NCBI GenBank assembly: GCA_049322695.1
Contig: JBMORW010000054.1
Location: forward strand, 1 to 64,000
Length of the DNA stretch: 64,000 bases
Source: CALGKJ01 sp049322695
GTDB lineage: Bacteria > Bacillota > Clostridia > Lutisporales > Lutisporaceae
Direction: 5' to 3'
The notes under the pieces were generated by a model. The model saw only the letters and a list, made by a program, of their open reading frames with translations. It was not told the DNA's origin and did no database searches. Made by a program: the position numbers and the translations under genes. The stretch's first letter is position 1; each line of letters begins with the position of its first letter. Positions 18,437-27,885 of this stretch are shown piece after piece.

Positions 18437-19654
18437 TTGCGAAATTATAATGAACGTATTTTTAATGTTATAAAAGAAATAAAAGAGTTGAGTTATAATG
18501 ATTATCTTAATTTAGATTTATCTGTGGTAAATACAATTATACGAAAATCAATAAATAAAATACATGTATTTGATATATTTAGCGGAAGAATTGGAGAACT
18601 AGTTTTTAATATTGAAGACATAATACCTAGATTTTCCAATTTAAATGATGATAGTGAGATATTCATACTTGTTAGTCGATTTCCGTTAGAAAAAGTATGT
18701 AACTTACAACTATATAAAATGATAAAAAGAGAATATATAGTTATAGATAGTATACTCTTGATTAAGATTATAGAACTACTTGCTGATAATGATAGAGATC
18801 TGTGGTGTTATCATAAACAAAATTATAGCTATGACTTTAATTTTGACCTTTTTAATAGGACAAACACTGGTTTAAAGTTTACTGAAGAAGAGATGATTCA
18901 AGGAAATGTTTTGCTAAATAGTATGAGTATCGGCAATAATGAGCCTTTTGTTTGTATTCATGTTAGAGACAGTGGATACTTAGCTAGTATAAATAAAGAT
19001 GTTGATTGGAGTTATCATGATTATAGAGATAGTGATATTAATACTTATATAAAAGCATTGGAACACCTTGCTGGTAAGGGATATTCTTGCATTCGTATGG
19101 GATATAATTCGAAACAAAGTTTAGAAATAGAAAATAAAAGAATTATAGATTATGCAACTAACTACCGTACTGATTTTGGAGATATATTTCTATGTGCAAA
19201 ATGTAAATTTATGATAGGTACTAATTCAGGATTATCTCAAGTTCCTTCGTTATTTAATGTACCAGTTATTTGGGTTAATATGATTCCTTTTGGAGCGGCA
19301 CCGTACTTAAAAGATGATTTGTATATTCCTAAAAAGCTATGGTATATTGAAGAGAAAAGATTTCTTACTTTTAGAGAAATGCTTGACAGCAGAATACAAG
19401 AATGGGGTCAATTCTCTCAAAACTACAAAAAAATGGGTGTTGAGATAATTGATAATACTCCGGATGAAATATTAGATGTAACAGTTGAAATGAATGAGCG
19501 TTTAAATAGCACTTGGATTGAAACAGATGAGGATAAATATTATCAAAACATATTGAAGAGCATGTATAAACCGGGTGACTGGGCTTATGGTTCCAGTGCG
19601 AAAATGGGAGCGAAATTTTTGCGAGAAAATATAAATCTATTAGATTTAAGTTGA
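18437..19654 (+). CDS. Putative glycosyltransferase of the TIGR04372 type
   Basis: 405 residues from TTG 18437, preferred because GGAGGT lies six bases upstream; an in-frame GTG at 18410 precedes that site and no in-frame ATG is near. The core FVCIHVRDSGYLAS and the later MIGTNSGLSQVPSLFNVPV region resemble the TIGR04372 putative glycosyltransferases, which share a GT-B-like C-terminal half with fucosyltransferase-like HxRxxD motifs. It would add a sugar of the flagellar glycan. Donor and acceptor unknown. Confidence 0.65.
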   Translation: MRNYNERIFNVIKEIKELSYNDYLNLDLSVVNTIIRKSINKIHVFDIFSGRIGELVFNIEDIIPRFSNLNDDSEIFILVSRFPLEKVCNLQLYKMIKREYIVIDSILLIKIIELLADNDRDLWCYHKQNYSYDFNFDLFNRTNTGLKFTEEEMIQGNVLLNSMSIGNNEPFVCIHVRDSGYLASINKDVDWSYHDYRDSDINTYIKALEHLAGKGYSCIRMGYNSKQSLEIENKRIIDYATNYRTDFGDIFLCAKCKFMIGTNSGLSQVPSLFNVPVIWVNMIPFGAAPYLKDDLYIPKKLWYIEEKRFLTFREMLDSRIQEWGQFSQNYKKMGVEIIDNTPDEILDVTVEMNERLNSTWIETDEDKYYQNILKSMYKPGDWAYGSSAKMGAKFLRENINLLDLS

Positions 19655-19664
19655 GGTTAAAGGT

Positions 19665-20579
19665 ATGGATAATTATAAGAAATACTTGTTGTTATTTAAC
19701 GACAGTTTCGATGTAGAGAAACTAAATGAGGTCAAAAAAGTATTTATAAGTAATGGTTATATTATTAAGCAAATAGATTTAGATAATATAATACACGATA
19801 GTATCGAAGTCATGTTGGATAAACTGAAGCAACTGAATCTCGAGGATGATTCAAAGGTTGTAGTATTATCCGATAGTCTAAGATGTCTGTTTGCATGGTA
19901 TAGGATATATAACAGTATTGTAAATGATTTTGTTTTTTATGTACATAATCAAATGCAGATTTGTGATTTCTATGAATTAAACTTGTCAAAGGTATATGAT
20001 CGTATTGTAGCTTTCATAGGTATGTCTAATGAAAAGCTAAGCAAAAAAATATACATTAATATGGATTGTGAAAGCTCTTATGATATGTTTAGCATTCTGA
20101 TTGCTAATAATTTGCATAGCTATTTTCAAGATTTTGCTCATTTTTTTAATGAAGGTACGTTTTCAGAAAGAACTAACATAGGTGAATACACATCAAAAGA
20201 ATATAAGTATAAGGGTGCTTCAATAAAAGTTAAAACTACTGAGAGTTCAGAAAAAACAGAAAAAATTTCATTGTATGGCGGCCCTTCAGAAAAAAGCAAT
20301 GAGCTTGAGGCTGAATCGGTAAGGCAATTATTCTGCTCTAGTAAAGATTTATTTATGGCGTATATTAATTCATTATATTTAAAAAAAGGCTATATAGAAT
20401 ATTATGATTTTTGGATTTCTGTCATATTTGGATTTTGTGAACAAGACGAAGATTACAGGAGGCAGGTTATTGAAGCGTTTAACGCAGAACTAAATACGCA
20501 AAAATTGAATTTTGTCCAAAAAGCTCATTATAATATTTTCATTTCATATATTAATAAAGCAAATCTGAGATTTAAGTAA
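19665..20579 (+). CDS. Hypothetical protein of the glycosylation island
   Basis: 304 residues, no motif I recognise. The N-terminal 120 residues alternate short beta strands and helices (KYLLLFNDSF, KVVVLSDSLR, FVFYVHNQMQ), which could be a Rossmann-like or GT-B-like half domain. A Ser/Lys/Glu-rich linker around 170-215 separates it from a helical C-terminus. It follows the putative glycosyltransferase by 10 bp with its own GAGGTTAAAGG site, and is therefore probably co-transcribed. It may form a two-subunit complex with its neighbour; this is only a guess. Confidence 0.65.
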   Translation: MDNYKKYLLLFNDSFDVEKLNEVKKVFISNGYIIKQIDLDNIIHDSIEVMLDKLKQLNLEDDSKVVVLSDSLRCLFAWYRIYNSIVNDFVFYVHNQMQICDFYELNLSKVYDRIVAFIGMSNEKLSKKIYINMDCESSYDMFSILIANNLHSYFQDFAHFFNEGTFSERTNIGEYTSKEYKYKGASIKVKTTESSEKTEKISLYGGPSEKSNELEAESVRQLFCSSKDLFMAYINSLYLKKGYIEYYDFWISVIFGFCEQDEDYRRQVIEAFNAELNTQKLNFVQKAHYNIFISYINKANLRFK

Positions 20580-20604
20580 AATCTGAATTAGGGGGTGTGA
20601 TTAT

Positions 20605-21588
20605 ATGAAAACACTAGTTACCGGAGGCTGTGGTTTTATCGGTTCACACATAGTTGACAGACTTTTGGCGGAGAATCACGAAGTAATTGTACTGGACAGC
20701 TTCATTACCGGCCGACCTGAGAATCTAGAACATCAACTGAATAATAGATTATTAAAGATCATTGAAATAGACATAACAGATGATAAAGCGATCAACCCAT
20801 TCTTCGAAGGTGTTGACTGGGTTTTTCACTTGGCTGCAGTTGCGGACATAGTGCCTTCTATACAGGATCCAGAGAAATACTTTAAAGCTAATGTAGATGG
20901 TACCTTCAATGTACTTCAGGCAGCAAGAAAAGCAGAAGTAAAAAGATTCATATATTCGGCATCATCCTCTTGCTATGGAATACCAGATGTATATCCAACA
21001 CCAGAAACAGCTGATATAAGACCACAATATCCATATGCTTTGACTAAAAATCTTGGAGAACAGCTTGTCATGCATTGGGGTCAGCTGTATAAACTGCCTG
21101 TAGTATCCTTAAGACTTTTCAATGTATATGGAACCAGATCGAGGACATCAGGAACCTATGGAGCTGTATTTGGTGTTTTTCTGGCACAAAAGCTTGCTGG
21201 TAAGCCATTTACAATAGTAGGTGATGGTACACAGACAAGAGATTTTACTTATGTGACCGATGTAGCTGCTGCTTTTGTAAAGGCTGCTGAATCTGATATT
21301 TGTAATGAGATTATGAATGTCGGAAGTGGTGGAACATATTCAGTTAACAGGCTTGTTGAGTTGCTTGACGGAGAAGTCACATATATACCTAAGCGACCGG
21401 GTGAGCCTGATTGTACATTTGCCGATACTACTAAAATATCAGCATTGTTAGGTTGGAAGCCTGAGGTTACCTTTGAACAAGGTGTCAAGGAAGTATTGAA
21501 TAATATAGAATACTGGAGAAAGGCTCCGGTATGGACATCAGATACTATAAAAGATGCAACAAAGGATTGGTTTAAATATCTACGCTAG
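20605..21588 (+). CDS. NAD-dependent epimerase/dehydratase (nucleotide-sugar SDR)
   Basis: 327 residues with GGCGFIGSH at the N-terminus, SASSSCYG, and the catalytic Tyr144-x3-Lys148 in YPYALTKN. It resembles UDP-glucose 4-epimerases and related nucleotide-sugar epimerases. Its neighbour is GmhA, so an epimerisation in the heptose branch (as HldD does) is one option; the sequence lacks features I could use to decide between C4 and C6 chemistry. It returns to a higher GC look after the AT-rich stretch before it. Confidence 0.85.
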   Translation: MKTLVTGGCGFIGSHIVDRLLAENHEVIVLDSFITGRPENLEHQLNNRLLKIIEIDITDDKAINPFFEGVDWVFHLAAVADIVPSIQDPEKYFKANVDGTFNVLQAARKAEVKRFIYSASSSCYGIPDVYPTPETADIRPQYPYALTKNLGEQLVMHWGQLYKLPVVSLRLFNVYGTRSRTSGTYGAVFGVFLAQKLAGKPFTIVGDGTQTRDFTYVTDVAAAFVKAAESDICNEIMNVGSGGTYSVNRLVELLDGEVTYIPKRPGEPDCTFADTTKISALLGWKPEVTFEQGVKEVLNNIEYWRKAPVWTSDTIKDATKDWFKYLR

Positions 21589-21610
21589 TATAGTGAAATG
21601 AGGATTAAAT

Positions 21611-22183
21611 ATGAATGGAATCGAGTATTTAAGTTCATTGTCAATTGTTTTAAACAATACAGTTGTTCAAGCATATAATAGAGACAATTTGGATTTCAAT
21701 CAAGCTATAGACAGATCAATAGAGACATTGCTACAGCTAAACGAGACAAACAATAAAATTATGTTCATTGGCAACGGGGGTAGTGCGGGAATTGCTAGTC
21801 ATTGTGCGATAGACTATTGGAAAAATGGGGGTATTCGCGCAACCTGCTTTAATGAAGGAGCACTTCTTACTTGTATTAGCAATGATTATGGATATGAGGA
21901 AGTATTCAGAAAACCTATAGAGATGTTTGCTGATAGTGGGGATCTGCTTGTTGCTATCAGCAGCTCAGGGCAGTCTAAGAACATTTTAAATGGCGTAGAG
22001 GCTGCTAAAGAAAAGGGATGCGAAGTAATTACTTTATCAGGTTTTTCTGAGGATAATCCACTTAGAAAGATGGGAGATTTGAACTTTTATGTACCATCTA
22101 ACAGCTATGGTTTTGTTGAGTTGGCACATCAAGTTATATTACATGCAATACTTGATTTAATAATGGAAAGAAATAATAAATAA
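21611..22183 (+). CDS. gmhA: Sedoheptulose 7-phosphate isomerase (GmhA-like, SIS domain)
   Basis: 190 residues, the typical GmhA length. The SIS phosphosugar-binding motifs GNGGSAGIASH (about 54-64) and SSSGQSKN (about 117-124) are present. GmhA converts sedoheptulose 7-phosphate to D-glycero-manno-heptose 7-phosphate. Together with the HldE-like protein and GmhB in the island this gives a heptose activation route. The stop codon lies within a strong hairpin that may end transcription here. Confidence 0.85.
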   Translation: MNGIEYLSSLSIVLNNTVVQAYNRDNLDFNQAIDRSIETLLQLNETNNKIMFIGNGGSAGIASHCAIDYWKNGGIRATCFNEGALLTCISNDYGYEEVFRKPIEMFADSGDLLVAISSSGQSKNILNGVEAAKEKGCEVITLSGFSEDNPLRKMGDLNFYVPSNSYGFVELAHQVILHAILDLIMERNNK

Positions 22184-22206
22184 GGTTGATACTCAACCTT
22201 ATTTTA
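22178..22206 (+). terminator. Rho-independent terminator overlapping the gmhA stop codon
   Basis: Perfect 12-bp stem AAATAAGGTTGA (22178-22189) and TCAACCTTATTT (22193-22204) with a three-base loop and T residues at the 3' end. It contains the gmhA TAA. It would end or attenuate transcription between the gmhA segment and the NeuC segment of the island. Confidence 0.7.
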
Positions 22207-22248
22207 ATATGTAAATATAAACATTTATACAACTTGCGAGGTGAAAAA

Positions 22249-23424
22249 ATGAAGATTGCAATCGTTACAGGCTCAAGAGCGGACTATGGGCTTTTATATC
22301 CTTTGATAATTGAATTACAGAAAGATGATATTTTTAAAGTTTCTTTGATTGTTACAGGAATGCATTTATCAAAAGAACATGGATACACTTTAGACAATAT
22401 TAAGAGAGATGGCATAAAGATAGAATATACTGTAGACCTTGAACAGCAGGGAGATAGCACAATGGATGTATCCAGAGCTATTTCAAAGGGTATTGAGGGT
22501 TTTTCCAATGTATTTGAGCATAACCCATTTGATTTGGTGCTAATATTGGGTGATAGATATGAGCTTTGGTCAGTATGTTTAGCTGCAGTACTTTATCATA
22601 TTCCAATTGCACATATTCATGGAGGAGAAGCAACTGAAGGTGCAATGGATGAATATATACGCCATTCTATTACAAAATTATCTGCAATTCATTTTCCCTC
22701 TATTAAGATATATGGAGATAGAATTATCCAAATGGGTGAAAATCCCAATAGAGTACATGTAGTAGGTGCTCTTGGGATTGACAACATAAAAAACACAGAG
22801 CTAATGAGCATATATGAACTTTCTGAGCACTTAAATTTTGATTTTAGTAATAATCAAGTGGCATTACTAACATATCATCCTGTTACAATGGAGGATTATG
22901 CTGAATCAGCTAAGCAAATCACAGAAATCTTGGAAGCAGTAAGTAAGACTCAGCTGAAAGCATTAGTTACAATGCCTAATTCTGATATGGGCGGACTTGA
23001 AATATATAAGAAAATTCAAACATATACAACTAATATGCCTGAAAAATTCATTCTACTAAAAAACCTTGGGCAAAAGGCCTATTTAAGTGCGATGAAACAT
23101 TCCAAACTAATGATAGGCAATTCTTCGAGCGGTATCATTGAAAGTGCCTCCTTTAAACTGCCGGTAGTGAACATAGGCACAAGGCAGGCAGGGAGACTTA
23201 AACCTGTCAATGTAGTAGATTGCAGCTGTGAGGAGGAGAGTATAGCTGAAGCCATAAACTATGCCTTATCTGATGAGTTCTACAGCAAAATACAAAGTAT
23301 TGAAAACCCCTATGGAGATGGTAACACAGCAAAAAAAATAGTGAATATATTAAGGCAATATGCTTGTTATGATAAAAAGGAGCTAGTCTTGAAGAAGTTT
23401 TACAATATAAGTATAGGAAAATGA
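22249..23424 (+). CDS. UDP/GDP-N-acetylhexosamine 2-epimerase, hydrolysing (NeuC/LegG type)
   Basis: 391 residues from ATG 22249 with GCGAGGTG upstream; the frame extends 21 codons further but without a site. IVTGSRADYGLL at the N-terminus is the signature of hydrolysing NeuC-type epimerases, with GDRYE and HGGE-type motifs near 100-125 (LGDRYELW, HIHGGEATEG). It releases the 2-epimerised sugar that the NeuB homologue condenses with PEP. In the legionaminic route the substrate would be the diacetamido nucleotide sugar. Confidence 0.9.
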   Translation: MKIAIVTGSRADYGLLYPLIIELQKDDIFKVSLIVTGMHLSKEHGYTLDNIKRDGIKIEYTVDLEQQGDSTMDVSRAISKGIEGFSNVFEHNPFDLVLILGDRYELWSVCLAAVLYHIPIAHIHGGEATEGAMDEYIRHSITKLSAIHFPSIKIYGDRIIQMGENPNRVHVVGALGIDNIKNTELMSIYELSEHLNFDFSNNQVALLTYHPVTMEDYAESAKQITEILEAVSKTQLKALVTMPNSDMGGLEIYKKIQTYTTNMPEKFILLKNLGQKAYLSAMKHSKLMIGNSSSGIIESASFKLPVVNIGTRQAGRLKPVNVVDCSCEEESIAEAINYALSDEFYSKIQSIENPYGDGNTAKKIVNILRQYACYDKKELVLKKFYNISIGK

Positions 23425-23443
23425 TAGATTGGAGGTTGCTGCT

Positions 23444-24100
23444 ATGACTTTTGGTACAAAAGATGTCATATTAATAGGAGCCGGTGGTCATTCAAAATCT
23501 GTAATTGATGCCATCAACTCCAAAAAGGAGTTTTATATTGTTGGTATAACTGATTTTGATATGGAAAAAGAAAATAAAACCATTTTGAGTATAAATATTT
23601 TAGGATCTGATGATAAACTGTATGAATTATATGATCAAGGCTTGCGCAATGCATTTATTTCTATAGGTATAACTGGTGAAAACGAGATTCGCGGCAAGCT
23701 TTTTAAAAAGGCAAGAGATTGTGGATACAATATGATAAATGTACTTCATAGATCAGCTGTAATATCACCATATGCAAAGCTTGGACAAGGTATTGCCGTT
23801 TTAGCCGGTGCGATAGTAAACGCTGAAGCCAAAATTGCCGATAACTGTATCATAAATACCGGAAGTATAATTGAACATGATTGTATAATTGGTAACAATG
23901 TACATATAGCACCCGGTGCAAAGCTGGCTGGCAATGTCAAGGTGGGAGACAACTGCCTTATAGGTATTGGAGCTGTTGTAATACAGAATGTTACAATTGG
24001 TGATAATACAATAATAGGTGCAGGCAGTATTGTATTGGAGGATATACCATCAGATTCAATAGCTGTGGGCACCCCGGCAAAAGTTATAAGAAAGCGGTGA
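23444..24100 (+). CDS. Sugar N- or O-acyltransferase, NeuD/PglD/LegH family
   Basis: 218 residues from ATG 23444 (GGAGG eight bases upstream). Residues 1-80 form the PglD-type nucleotide-sugar binding domain (VILIGAGGHSKSVID) and residues 95-215 are left-handed beta-helix hexapeptide repeats (for example AKIADNCIINTGSIIEHD, with the catalytic His in IEHD). It would acetylate the 4-amino group made by LegC, matching LegH. It lies between the NeuC and NeuB homologues. Confidence 0.88.
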   Translation: MTFGTKDVILIGAGGHSKSVIDAINSKKEFYIVGITDFDMEKENKTILSINILGSDDKLYELYDQGLRNAFISIGITGENEIRGKLFKKARDCGYNMINVLHRSAVISPYAKLGQGIAVLAGAIVNAEAKIADNCIINTGSIIEHDCIIGNNVHIAPGAKLAGNVKVGDNCLIGIGAVVIQNVTIGDNTIIGAGSIVLEDIPSDSIAVGTPAKVIRKR

Positions 24101-24104
24101 TTAT

Positions 24105-25493
24105 ATGAAAATACTTTTGATTGTCTATGATAATGATTCGTACATTTCATGGTTTCCACAGGGCATAGCATATATAGCTTCTGTATGCAAAAATGCGGGG
24201 CATGAAGTAAAAATATACAACCAGGATGTCTACCATTGGCCGGAATCACATCTGCTTGAGCTTCTCAACAGAGAGAGGTTTGATGTAGTCGGTGTTGGAG
24301 CGTGCGGTGGGTATTATCAGTACAGAAAAATACTTAAGATTTCTGAAGCAGTAAACAAATCAAAAAATAGACCATATTACATTTTGGGGGGGCATTTAGC
24401 ATCACCGGAGCCTGAGTTCTTTTTGAAGAAAATGAAGGCTGATACTGTAGTAATAGGAGAAGGTGAAGTCACAATACTGGAGCTTTTGGATGCTCTGGAA
24501 AGTAAGAAATCTTTAAGAAATGTAAAAGGTATTGCATATCTTGAAAATGGTCATTATGTCCGTACTGAAGAAAGGCCTCTAATTGAGAATATTGATAAAA
24601 TCCCGCTGCCTGCTTATGATATGTTTCCAATGGATCATTATGCATTACTCAGATTGCCTAATATAAAGAGCAGTGAGAGATGTATGCCTGTATTGTCAGG
24701 AAGAGGCTGCACATTCAAATGCAACTTCTGTTATAGAATGGATAAAGGCTTCAGACCACGTTCTTCTGAGAGTATTATTGAGGAAATACAGCTGTTAAAA
24801 AGAGATTATAATATATCATATATTGCCTTTTCAGATGAACTATTAATGAGTTCAGTAGATAGAACTGTTGAGCTATGCGAAAGCTTTCTAAAGGCAGGTT
24901 TGAACATTAAGTGGGATTGCAATGGAAGATTGAATTATGCTAAGCCCGATGTTCTGAAATTGATGAAAAAAGCTGGCTGTGTGTTTATAAATTATGGCAT
25001 AGAATCAATGGACGAACAAGCCCTTAAGAATATGAACAAAGCCTTGACCGTTAAGCAAATAATTGAAGGTGTTGAAAATACGCTGGAAGTAGGAATAAGC
25101 CCGGGACTTAATATAATATTTGGAAATATAGGAGAGAATGCGGAATCACTTCAAAAGGGCGTAGATTTTCTTTTGAAATATGATGACCATGCTCAAATGC
25201 GGACTATTAGACCGGTAACGCCTTATCCAGGATCACCTTTATATTATCATGCCATAGAAAAAGGATTGCTCAAAGACTGTGAAGATTTTTATGAAAACAA
25301 GCACCTGAACTCGGATTTGGTTGCTGTTAATTTTACTGATATGGATGAAGAGGAATATTATAATGCATTATTTGAAGCTAATAAGGTACTGATAGAAAAC
25401 TACTACAAAGCACAGCTGGAAAGATCAATGGAGAGCGCTAGAAGGCTTTATTGCGAAAGAGATGTCAATTTCAGAGGGTTTAGACAAAGCTAA
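24105..25493 (+). CDS. B12-binding-domain radical SAM protein
   Basis: 462 residues. Residues 1-140 look like a cobalamin-binding Rossmann domain (GIAYIASVCKNAGHEV, LGGHLASPEPE, VIGEGE). CTFKCNFC gives Cys202, Cys206 and Cys209, and the radical SAM domain runs to about 400. This arrangement is that of the BchE/P-methylase-like class. The gene starts four bases after the NeuD-type gene and 31 bp before the NeuB-type gene starts, so it is embedded in the nonulosonic acid operon and probably modifies that sugar or its precursor. No known legionaminic step needs it. Confidence 0.85.
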   Translation: MKILLIVYDNDSYISWFPQGIAYIASVCKNAGHEVKIYNQDVYHWPESHLLELLNRERFDVVGVGACGGYYQYRKILKISEAVNKSKNRPYYILGGHLASPEPEFFLKKMKADTVVIGEGEVTILELLDALESKKSLRNVKGIAYLENGHYVRTEERPLIENIDKIPLPAYDMFPMDHYALLRLPNIKSSERCMPVLSGRGCTFKCNFCYRMDKGFRPRSSESIIEEIQLLKRDYNISYIAFSDELLMSSVDRTVELCESFLKAGLNIKWDCNGRLNYAKPDVLKLMKKAGCVFINYGIESMDEQALKNMNKALTVKQIIEGVENTLEVGISPGLNIIFGNIGENAESLQKGVDFLLKYDDHAQMRTIRPVTPYPGSPLYYHAIEKGLLKDCEDFYENKHLNSDLVAVNFTDMDEEEYYNALFEANKVLIENYYKAQLERSMESARRLYCERDVNFRGFRQS

Positions 25494-25524
25494 GCTCTAA
25501 TACTAATTTTTGAGGATGATTAAT

Positions 25525-26532
25525 ATGAGCATATATATAATTGCAGAAGCAGGTGTGAATCATAATGGCAGTTTAGGTACTGCTAAGAAGCTTATAGATG
25601 CAGCTGCTGAAGCGGGCTGCGACGCAGTAAAGTTTCAATCCTTTTGTGCGGAGAAGCTTGTTACAAAGGATGCAGCTAAGGCAAGATACCAGACTGAGAA
25701 TACAGGAACGGAAGAAAGTCAGTATGAAATGCTGAAAAAGCTGGAACTGGATTACGAGGAGCATAAGCTTCTAATGAATTATTGCAGAAGCAAAAACATT
25801 GAATTCCTTTCCACCCCCTTTGATACAGATGCTTCAGATATGCTTGACAGTATGGATGTTAAGCGATTCAAAATATCATCAGGGGATATAACTAATAAGC
25901 CATTGCTTGTTCATGTTGCTAAAAAGAATAAGCCTATTATACTTTCCACCGGTATGGCAACACTGGAAGAGATCGATGAAGCTCTACAGTGGATATATTC
26001 AGAAGGAAATACAAATGTTATATTACTTCACTGTACTTCTAACTATCCAACAGATTATAAAGATGCAAATCTTACAGCTATGATGACTATGAAACAACAC
26101 TTCAAACTTGAAGTTGGGTATTCAGACCACACAATCGGTATAGAAATACCTATAGCTGCTGCTGCATTAGGTGCAGCTGTGGTGGAAAAGCATTTCACTT
26201 TAGATAGAACTATGGTGGGACCTGATCACAAAGCCTCACTTGAGCCGAAGGAGCTCAGTGAGATGGTTAAGGCAATAAGGAATGTTGAATCAGCTCTTGG
26301 AGATGGAGTAAAAAAGCCTGTTTCGGCTGAGCTTGATACTAAAAGGGTTTCAAGGAAGAGCATTGTGACAACAGCGGAGATTTATGAAGATGAGATTATC
26401 ACACTGGAAAAGCTTACAGTCAAAAGACCGGGGACAGGTATAGAACCAAAATATATTGATGCTATTATAGGTAAGAGAGCAAAGCGGGCTTTAAAGGCAG
26501 ATTACTTATTAAGTCTTGATGATTTATACTAG
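25525..26532 (+). CDS. N-acetylneuraminate/legionaminate synthase (NeuB/LegI type)
   Basis: 335 residues from ATG 25525; TGAGGATG upstream gives better spacing than the ATG three codons earlier. IIAEAGVNHNGS at the N-terminus, DAVKFQSF, LSTPFD, STGMAT and YSDHTIG are NeuB-family active-site motifs, and a C-terminal SAF (antifreeze-like) domain starts at about residue 280 (SRKSIVTTAEIYEDEIIT). It condenses PEP with the hexosamine released by the epimerase to give the nine-carbon nonulosonic acid. Confidence 0.92.
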   Translation: MSIYIIAEAGVNHNGSLGTAKKLIDAAAEAGCDAVKFQSFCAEKLVTKDAAKARYQTENTGTEESQYEMLKKLELDYEEHKLLMNYCRSKNIEFLSTPFDTDASDMLDSMDVKRFKISSGDITNKPLLVHVAKKNKPIILSTGMATLEEIDEALQWIYSEGNTNVILLHCTSNYPTDYKDANLTAMMTMKQHFKLEVGYSDHTIGIEIPIAAAALGAAVVEKHFTLDRTMVGPDHKASLEPKELSEMVKAIRNVESALGDGVKKPVSAELDTKRVSRKSIVTTAEIYEDEIITLEKLTVKRPGTGIEPKYIDAIIGKRAKRALKADYLLSLDDLY

Positions 26533-26559
26533 ATTATCATCCACAAAGGAGTGTTTTCA

Positions 26560-27867
26560 ATGAAATACTTAAGAGAAGAGCATATAGACATGAGCAAATT
26601 CAGTGCACCATATGAAGAGCTTGAAGTAAAATACGGATTACCCAAAAAGGTTGAGTTCTGTAAGAAGTGTGTAATTTCAAATCAAAGACCTAATTCTTGT
26701 GTAGAGCATAAACACACTATTCATACCAAGAAAGAGACCATACATTTTGATGAAAATGGAGTATGTGATGCTTGCAGGACTACGGAACGAAAACTAGCAG
26801 AAATAAACTGGAAAGACAGAGAAAAAGAGCTTAGAGAGCTTTGTGACAAATATAGAAAGCACGATGGCTCATATGATTGCTTAGTACCAGGCTCAGGCGG
26901 TAAGGACAGCTTTTATGCTGCACATATACTTAAATATGAATATGGAATGCATCCCCTCACTGTCACTTGGGCGCCCCATATATACACACAATGGGGCTGG
27001 GAAAATTTTCAATCATGGATCCATGCAGGCTTCGACAACTATTTATGTACTCCAAACGGTATGGTACACAGACTTCTGACCAGATTGGCAACAGAAAATC
27101 TGTTTCACCCATTTCAGCCTTTTATACTAGGTCAGAAGAATCTAGCTCCCAAGATGGCTGTAAGATTTAATATACCTTTGGTTTTTTACGGAGAAAACGA
27201 AGCGGAATATGGTAATCCTATATCAGATAATAATACTGCAAAAAGAGAGTGGAATTATTTCACTTCAGACAATAAGGAAGAAATATATTTAGCCGGCGTA
27301 TCACTTGATGTTCTCGAAAAAGATTTTGGTATAGAGCCTGTGGAGCTATCCCAGTATATGCCTGCTGACCCTGCTGAAATCGAGAAAACAAAGGTTGAGG
27401 TTCACTATCTGGGATATTATATGAAATGGCATCCTCAGGGAGCATACTATTATTCCGTTGAGCATGGCGACTTCAAGCCTTCACCTGAAAGGACACCCGG
27501 TACTTACAGTAAATATAACAGTATAGATGATAAGATAGATGATTTCCACTATTACACCACATTAATAAAGTTTGGAATCGGCAGAGCGACGTATGACGCA
27601 GCCCAAGAGATTAGAAGCGAGGAAATAACCAGAGAAGAAGGCGTTGCACTGGTCGAAAAATATGATGGAGAGTTTCCGGAAAGATTTGCAGATGAAATAT
27701 TCAAATATCTCAGCATAGATGAAAAGAAGTTCCCGAAAGCATCAAAGATGTTTGAGCAGCCTATAATGGACAGGGACTATTTTATGCATCTCTGTGATAG
27801 ATTCAGATCGCCGCATTTATGGAAGAAGGAAAATGGTGTCTGGATGCTCAGACATACAGTTTATTAA
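26560..27867 (+). CDS. N-acetyl sugar amidotransferase (PseA/WbpG type)
   Basis: 435 residues from ATG 26560 (AAAGGAG upstream). The ATP pyrophosphatase P-loop is SGGKDS in PGSGGKDSFYAAH, and zinc-like Cys pairs CKKC and CDAC flank the N-terminus. The family converts an acetamido group into acetamidino on pseudaminic, legionaminic or manno-uronic sugars, using ammonia delivered by a HisF/HisH-type pair. Both partners are present at 30.9 and 31.6 kb, so amidination of the nonulosonic acid is a reasonable prediction. Confidence 0.9.
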   Translation: MKYLREEHIDMSKFSAPYEELEVKYGLPKKVEFCKKCVISNQRPNSCVEHKHTIHTKKETIHFDENGVCDACRTTERKLAEINWKDREKELRELCDKYRKHDGSYDCLVPGSGGKDSFYAAHILKYEYGMHPLTVTWAPHIYTQWGWENFQSWIHAGFDNYLCTPNGMVHRLLTRLATENLFHPFQPFILGQKNLAPKMAVRFNIPLVFYGENEAEYGNPISDNNTAKREWNYFTSDNKEEIYLAGVSLDVLEKDFGIEPVELSQYMPADPAEIEKTKVEVHYLGYYMKWHPQGAYYYSVEHGDFKPSPERTPGTYSKYNSIDDKIDDFHYYTTLIKFGIGRATYDAAQEIRSEEITREEGVALVEKYDGEFPERFADEIFKYLSIDEKKFPKASKMFEQPIMDRDYFMHLCDRFRSPHLWKKENGVWMLRHTVY

Positions 27868-27885
27868 GTATGAGGGGTGCTGATT

